From: Chrysaora quinquecirrha
Lineage: Eukaryota; Cnidaria; Scyphozoa; Semaeostomeae; Pelagiidae
NCBI GenBank assembly: GCA_014526335.1
Contig: JACTAT010000002.1
Coordinates: forward strand, 6,542,028-6,606,027
DNA length: 64,000 nucleotides
Reading direction: 5' to 3'
The notes below the pieces were generated by a model that worked only from the letters and a program-made list of their open reading frames with translations, did not search any database and was not told the origin of the DNA. Shown in pieces: positions 58,538 through 64,000 of the stretch (positions within the stretch are counted from its first letter, which is position 1; each line of letters opens with the position of its first letter). A program made the translations under genes and the position numbers.

Positions 58538-60441
58538 TTCTTGTGGCTTTTATTATCCAGGTATAGTCTCAAATTTTATATAAACTTTGTGAATTTGCTC
58601 TTTATATCTCAAAGTATTCTTATTCTTCCTATTATTTAAAATTGAAATTCCTCATAAAATTATTTTTGATTCTAGCAATCTTTCAGTATTCCGATGGCTG
58701 AGGAAGAAACGGTGTTTGAAGACCCTGGTATGAAAATAATCATTTAGAATATTTTTAGCAAAGTTCCTTTAATTCATCTCGAAGCATAAATAGAATCAAA
58801 GCGCAAATTGCAAGCATTTTGGCGCTCGCTGGACTTTAACAGGGAGCGGCGCTCTATTAACTTCGGTAAATGCGACCCATCAGATGAAGTAAAAGATTGT
58901 TTTCGCTCTACAATTTCGATGCAGATTCGATGGCGAAACAACAAACTACTCTGCCGTAAATTTTATGTTTCAGGGTTTCAGTATACTGATATGGGGATCA
59001 AATTTACGGTCTTGAAACCTAACTGACCGTAGCAAGCACGCGAAGTGGCTCAGTGGGACCTCAGATTAAGGGAAAGGGACTTGATCGAAATTAGTGTTTG
59101 GCAACAGATTCTCACTACCCTTTTCTGGTTGATTTCAGATTTCACATTCTCCGGTTTGTGCGACACACTAGAGAAGAATAACTGGGAAGAGGGGTCTTTG
59201 CTTTGTGCATGACAAAGTAGAGGGGTCCAAACTGTCGCCAAAAGTCGCCTGATATATCATTCTTAGAGAGTGCCACCTTTTGAGCTCATGTTTTCGCCAT
59301 TTATCCTAGCACCCAACCATTGCACAGAACTTCATTTTTTTGTTAAAATTTTGACATTTTTAACGGTTTCCATTTCATTACTCTTAGCTCTGGCTCCTGG
59401 AGAGCCCCCAGAGGGTGACTGCTCTGCAACAAAATATGGCTGCTGCAAAAATGGTGTCACCTCGGCAACAGGACCAAATTTACAAGGATGTTCCTAAAAA
59501 TTCAAAATTCATGTTAGTAGAGCAAACTATGGAGTGTTAATCTTTTTTGCTTTCTTGCTTTCAGAAAAAAACATCTCTTCTCTTGAAAACTCCAAATTTT
59601 GACTTAACAAAATATCTGCTTTTATATACTAAGGCCCTGGCCAAGCGATCAATCATTGTTGGTCAAACATTTGAGATTTTCTTTTAAGCAATGTTTGGCC
59701 GTTTGGCCACGTCACATTTTTCGACAAGCAGAGTTTGCTAAGAACACGGTGGGGGGGTTCTTCCATAGTAAAGGTACCTGGGGATGTGCCGCGCTAGAGG
59801 GTATACTTTTTCGGGTTTCTAGTCTAGCCAAGGGTATATTTTTTTGCAATTTTGGTCTACCCAAGGGTATCATATTTGACAATGGAGCAGCCATGGATTC
59901 ATCTTTAGTAGCCTTGGGAAGTAGAAATTTCATCGCAAACATTTTTAAAAGAAACGAAAGGAAAAGGTCGACCTTTGAATTTTCCGATTTAAGACCAACA
60001 ATTTCGAGTTAGTCTAGCCAACGGTGCCATTTTGAATATGCCGGCGGTACATCCCTACCCAAAATTTAGCCAAGACACCCCCCTCCCCTCCGTGGCTTAG
60101 AAATGTTTTTAAAAAATCTCCAAAAACTTTTCATGCTCTTATAAAGGCTATAAAGCATTTGACAAGCACTGTTTGTGACGTGGCAAAACGGTCAAGCATT
60201 GTGTTTGACAAGCAAACGTCTAATGTTTGACAAACAATGTTTAATGATTTAGTAGAGGCCATTTATATGTTTATTTAGTTTTCAGCATCCTTTATAGAAG
60301 CATTTGTCCATTTTTCTGGCCAACATCTCTCTTAATGCAGTGTTTGCTTACAAATGTTAAATTTCTGTTTGTCTATTTTTCTAGGCTTTGGTCAAGGATA
60401 TGTATGGTCAACCTAAATTTAGAGTAGAACTGAATGAATAA
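58538..60441 (+). CDS. Orphan 3' exons after the gap, including a papilin-like cysteine cassette
   Basis: Possible exons: 58538-58560 (between TTTTTCAG and GTATAG), 58676-58727 (reads QSFSIPMAEEETVFEDP, ends in phase 1), 59388-59497 and 60385-60441. Exon 59388-59497 is in phase with 58676-58727 and reads APGEPPEGDCSATKYGCCKN and GVTSATGPNLQGCS before TAA; the DC...YGCC..G...A.GPN..GC pattern matches the short cysteine cassette of papilin and related extracellular-matrix proteins. Exon 60385 has a strong acceptor; in the same phase it gives GFGQGYVWST and a stop at 60414-60416, in another phase ALVKDMYGQPKFRVELNE and a stop at 60439-60441. These could be alternative last exons of one gene or exons of different genes. 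No TTC21B similarity is seen. Parts before the gap are missing, so the gene cannot be named. Confidence 0.4.
59635..60260. mobile_element. CAAACATTG-family MITE with internal insert
   Basis: Left GGCCCTGGCCAAGCGATCAA and right TTGACAAACAATGTTTAATG plus GAGGCC are the family ends. The middle, about 59745-60090, is unrelated G/C-rich text with AGCCAAGGGTATA repeated three times, which looks like a second element. Confidence 0.6.
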
Positions 60442-60679
60442 TCACAGAAACTTTATTTTGAATATTTATTAGCTTTAAGAAAGAACAAATATTGTTTGGA
60501 AACTTGCACTTTGCCACTGTAATTCTGGTCGTGTATCTCAAAACTTAAGATGTCTTACATGAATACAATAGTTGTCAATATTAAAACAGTTGTGTTGTCG
60601 ATTTTTTCCTCGCTCAGTTCTTATTTTTTGTGTTTTGAGACTTGATGCTTATGCTTATGAAAGATGTTTCAGCTGTGTA

Positions 60680-60960
60680 AGGACCTGGCCAAACGATCGA
60701 ACATTGGCAAACATTTGAGATTTGCTTTACAAACAATGTTTGACCATTTGGTCACGTCTCAAATAATTGTTTGGCAAACACAATTCCTTCAGCATTGTTT
60801 TTGAAAAGATCTACAAATATTGAATTCGTGTTTGAAGCAAAAAATGTTTTATGAGCAATGTTTTGTGATGTGGCCAAACGGCCAAACATTGTTTGTCAAA
60901 CGCCTAAAATTTGCAAAAATTAGTGAACAAAAGACCCTAGACAAATGGTCAAAAATTGTC
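60680..60960. mobile_element. CAAACATTG-family MITE
   Basis: Starts ACCTGGCCAAACGATCGAAC, then GAGATTTGCTTTACAAACAA; the right part has GTGATGTGGCCAAACGGCCA and ends near ACCCTAGACAAATGGTCAAA. No transposase frame. Confidence 0.65.
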
Positions 60961-61423
60961 TGTGAAGCATTTGAATTTTGCATATCAAGCAATATGATTT
61001 GGAGCTTGTATCCGAAACATTTTTCACGGCTGAGAACATTTTCTTTGCGGATGCAAACGATGCATACCACTTTGACAGGGCAAATTACTGGGGGGAAAAG
61101 TGTACTAGTAAAAGCTGTTTTTTACTAGTGAATCGCGAATTTTGATTGGTTGATTTGGGGGCTTGGCAATTCAATTCAATTTTTATTATGAGTGAGGTTT
61201 TGATTTGCTTGCAACGTGGTGAGTTTGTCTCGCAGAAGCAGAAGAGTCTTGATGGCAGCTCGCATAGGCCACTCATTTCTCTGCATTCTGCCTAATTAAA
61301 ACCACTAAGCTACTCAAAGACAGATAAACTACAGGCATTTCTTGTGGTTGGGTGATTTAGATGAGGAGTTCTAGAGTTTTTCTGAGGTAAAACTTGTCAC
61401 AATTTGGCTTGCGTGAGAACAAA

Positions 61424-63676
61424 ATGGACGACAAAAGAACTTCGAAAGATTCCTGCAAAATGAGTTGCACAAAACCAAGATCTTACATGACAGCGGCCCC
61501 AGTCGGTGCAGCGAGGAAGAGGCATCCTGGAAAAGCAATTATGGCAGGTCAGATCTTGTTTCTTCATAGGCCTACCGTTTGTTATCAAAAGCCAAGTGTA
61601 AGGTGGTTGGTACCAGGAGTGGAGTGGCACTACCATTTTTAGCCCACAGCCAATTTTTGGAATCAGTCCCAAGTGTGCTGCACCATTTTCTAGTGTTTCT
61701 TAAACAATAGAGTATCGTTTAAATTTGTTGTAAATGATCTTTTTCATTATGACATTTGACACCGTTGTAGTGGGAATAATTTTGGAACCCCCATGCACCC
61801 CCTCATTCCCAGCCCACCTGCATGCAAGAGGGGCGTACACCAGCATTGAACTCTTGAATAAAGCTTATGAGATTCAAAATGATTTCAACAGGGATTTCCA
61901 TGAAAACAATAGGATTTCCAACGATGATGTTCGATAAGTAAATTGCCCATTGGTTAAATGGAGAATGATTGGTATTCTTTTTATTTTTTCAGGAGGAATT
62001 GCTGGTGGGCTTGAAGTTTGCTGCACATTTCCAACTGAATACGTGAAAACCCAACTGCAATTAGATGCACATGCAACAGTCCCAAAATACACAGGAGTAT
62101 GGAACTGTACAACAGTCACTGTGAAGGAGCATGGATTCTTTGGACTTTACCGAGGGATAAGCTCTTTATTGTATGGCTCAATACCCAAAGCATCTGTTAG
62201 GTATGCAGTTATTTTAATGGGATTTGAACTGATTTTTGTTAATACGAGCACCAAGATTCTCATCGTGATAATCATAATCATCCTCATTGTCATCATCATC
62301 TTCATCATCATCATCACCATCATCATCTTGGTTGTTGATGTTGTTGTTGTCGTTGTTGACACTGTCATCGTCATTATCATCACCATCTTTGTTGTCATCC
62401 TAGTTGTCATTGTCACCTTCATCAGCATCAGCATCACCGTCTCCATTATCAGCATTGTCATCATTATCATCATTATTATCATCATCATTATCATCATTAT
62501 TATCATCATCATTATCATTATCATTATCATCATCATTATCATTATCATCATCACAATCATCATAATCATCATCTGCAGCATGACCATCTTCATCATCAGC
62601 ATTATCAACAACATCATCATCATCATCTTCTTCATCATCATCTTGATCATCATCATTATCATCTGCAGCATCATCATCAACATCAGCGTAAAGTCATTTT
62701 TGTTTTCAGCATGCTAAGATCCTTTATGCAATGCATAGCCAATTTTCCAACCCTCCTTCAATTATTGCAACCCTCCTGTGTTTGATTCCTGTATGATATT
62801 TACAATCAAAATTCAGGTTAGTCCAATCTGTAAAGCCGCGGCTACACATGCAACTTTTTGCTTGAAACGGCAACGTGATACACTTGAAAGTGTCATGAAA
62901 ATCCTGGTGGCTACATGTTGTGAGAAAAATGCTGCAACTGAAGTTCTGTGACAATCAACTTGCACCGTATTAGACATGAATAGGTCATAGAATCTCATGC
63001 GTTATAAGAAAAATGGGTCATGGAAAGTTTCCAGGAAAAGGCACGAAAACAATGTGTTGCATTGCCAATTCAAAAAAATTGATGTATAATATTGCTGTAA
63101 AAAAAACCGACTACACACTGCGACATTCCTGGCAAATAGCAAAACCATGTCGGGAGAAGTTCAACCAAAGCAATATTCTGCAACCATATTTCCTAAGGTC
63201 ACAGAACATTTTGTTTGAAAATGTATACCTGGCTACACGTGCAACTCTAAACTTTTTTCCTGTCTCTGCAACAATTTTGAACATGTTCTGTTGCCATTTC
63301 AAACAAAAAGTGCCACCTGTAGCAGTGACCTAATGTATTACAAACTTAAAAACAACTCCTCAAAATTTTAATTTTCATAACATACACCTTTTCCTGAAAA
63401 GTTGTAAATAACTGATTTGATAAAAACAACATTCCATCACTTATTATTCTAGATTCGCAACATATGAATATTTACGGAATACATTCGCTGATGAAAAGGG
63501 CAAAATGTCGCAAGTTCAGACATTGGTATCTGGTCTTGGAGCTGGCGTGGCAGAAGCTGTTGTTATTGTTTGTCCAATGGAAACAATCAAAGTGAAATTT
63601 ATTCACGATCAAACACAACCAAATCCAAAATATAGAGGATTTTTTAGCGGAGTTTATACAATCGTCAAGACAGAAG
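61424..63676 (+). CDS. SLC25A1: Mitochondrial citrate/tricarboxylate carrier, SLC25A1; 5' part
   Basis: Three exons are in the window: 61424-61547, 61993-62200 and 63453-63676 (phases 1, 2, 1). Together they cover about 185 residues of a protein of about 310; the rest lies beyond the right edge. After a basic N-terminus comes [10 protein letters not shown], the first membrane helix, and the carrier signature [12 protein letters not shown] (PX[DE]XX[KR] type). Then [18 protein letters not shown], and in exon 3 the second signature [15 protein letters not shown] with [15 protein letters not shown] before it. These are family-specific for the citrate transport protein. The carrier exchanges mitochondrial citrate for cytosolic malate and so supplies acetyl-CoA for lipid synthesis. 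The ATG at 61424 is the first in frame after a plausible leader. Intron 2 holds a long ATC tract and a TIR element. Confidence 0.95.
62260..62690. repeat. (ATC)n tract in SLC25A1 intron 2
   Basis: About 430 bases of imperfect ATC/ATT/GTT repeats start about 60 bases after the donor of exon 61993-62200. Long frames of poly-Ile and poly-Met type are by-products. Confidence 0.9.
62833..63330. mobile_element. TIR element in SLC25A1 intron 2
   Basis: Left CGCGGCTACACATGCAACTT, TTTGCTTGAAACGGCAAC is matched by the inverse of GTTGCCATTTCAAACAAAAA, GTGCCACCTGTAGCAGTGAC at the right end. TIRs are about 40 bases with some mismatches. Inside, GGCTACA words recur. No transposase frame. Confidence 0.65.
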
Positions 63677-63799
63677 GTATGTATATTGTATTTGTCTTTC
63701 ACAGACCTGGTCTTACCTAGTGCAACCAATTAATTCAAAGACTTTTATCCTTGTGGGAATTTGTGGACAAATTTGTCAATGGCCTTGCCTGTTATTTTG

Positions 63800-63920
63800 T
63801 TTTCAACTCTCAGCTATGGTAGCCTCAAAGCCACGGTCAGGGTCTCCATTAGTTAACCTACAACTAAGATCCTTGCAACTGATGCTAAATACACCATTTG
63901 CACCTTCACCTTCACCTTAA
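63800..63920 (+). repeat. tRNA-like SINE A fragment
   Basis: GCCACGGTCAGGGTCTCCAT, TAGTTAACCTACAACTAAGA and AATACACCATTTGCACCTTC match the 3' half of the copy at 31660-31860 in the same direction. Confidence 0.6.
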
Positions 63921-63944
63921 TGTTTCCTCTAATAGTTTCTTCAG

Positions 63945-64000
63945 ATATCTGAAACACTGCTTTTGCCAAACAACCAAACATTGTTTGTCAAACATTTGGG
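63945..64000. mobile_element. CAAACATTG-family MITE, cut by window edge
   Basis: GCCAAACAACCAAACATTGT and TTGTCAAACATTTGGG are the family's left-end words; the rest lies outside the window. Confidence 0.45.

Noticed and set aside
59656..60012. 118-codon frame with repeated Ala-Lys-Gly-Ile-type words
   Set aside because: It lies in a MITE with an inner repeat (AGCCAAGGGTATA), which explains the periodic residues.
61950..62717. 255-codon frame starting in SLC25A1 exon 2
   Set aside because: Only 61993-62200 is coding; the rest is an Ile-rich reading of the ATC tract after a good donor site.

Overview
The window is a stretch of nuclear DNA from an animal. Its genes are split by many GT-AG introns, it is AT-rich, it has no operon-like layout, and its proteins are animal families: CISD3, GATAD1, AGAP, TTC21B/IFT139 and SLC25A1. 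Dense small DNA transposons, two tRNA-like SINE families and long GAT/ATC repeat tracts suggest an intron-rich invertebrate, perhaps marine; a cnidarian or tunicate is possible, but the sequence alone does not fix the lineage. A run of exactly 500 N (58015-58514) is a scaffold gap.

Layout. At the left edge is a single-exon multi-pass membrane protein on the minus strand (18-866). All other genes are on the plus strand: CISD3 (3 exons, 3003-4102), GATAD1 (4 exons, 5079-7850), an intronless class-3 lipase (9139-10656), a 19-exon AGAP-type Arf GAP (11818-35408), an unrecognised membrane protein with luminal glycosylation sites (37391 to about 43043), the first 20 exons of TTC21B (44435-57898, cut off by the gap), orphan exons after the gap including a papilin-like cysteine cassette (58538-60441), and the first three exons of SLC25A1 (61424-63676, running off the right edge).

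Exons were placed by reading splice sites and checking phase and family similarity. All AGAP, TTC21B and SLC25A1 junctions keep frame except one: AGAP exon 33396-33482 is one base short in a homopolymer stretch, so the literal frame stops before the ankyrin repeats.

The rest is mostly introns full of mobile DNA: a TA-flanked MITE family (one copy cleanly nested in a SINE), a hAT-like MITE with an 8-bp target duplication, a widespread family with repeated CAAACATTG motifs, long-TIR foldback elements, a 5'-truncated LINE fragment, and a terminal-inverted-repeat element holding three 198-bp units and 17 copies of a 32-bp unit. The genes have unrelated roles (mitochondrial Fe-S protein, chromatin reader, lipid hydrolysis, Arf/endosome traffic, ciliary transport, citrate export); I see no shared pathway and no convincing new molecular system. 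The best leads are a possible GTPase-less AGAP isoform, a 20-bp-phased E-box array in the same gene, the papilin-like exon, and the transposon structures.
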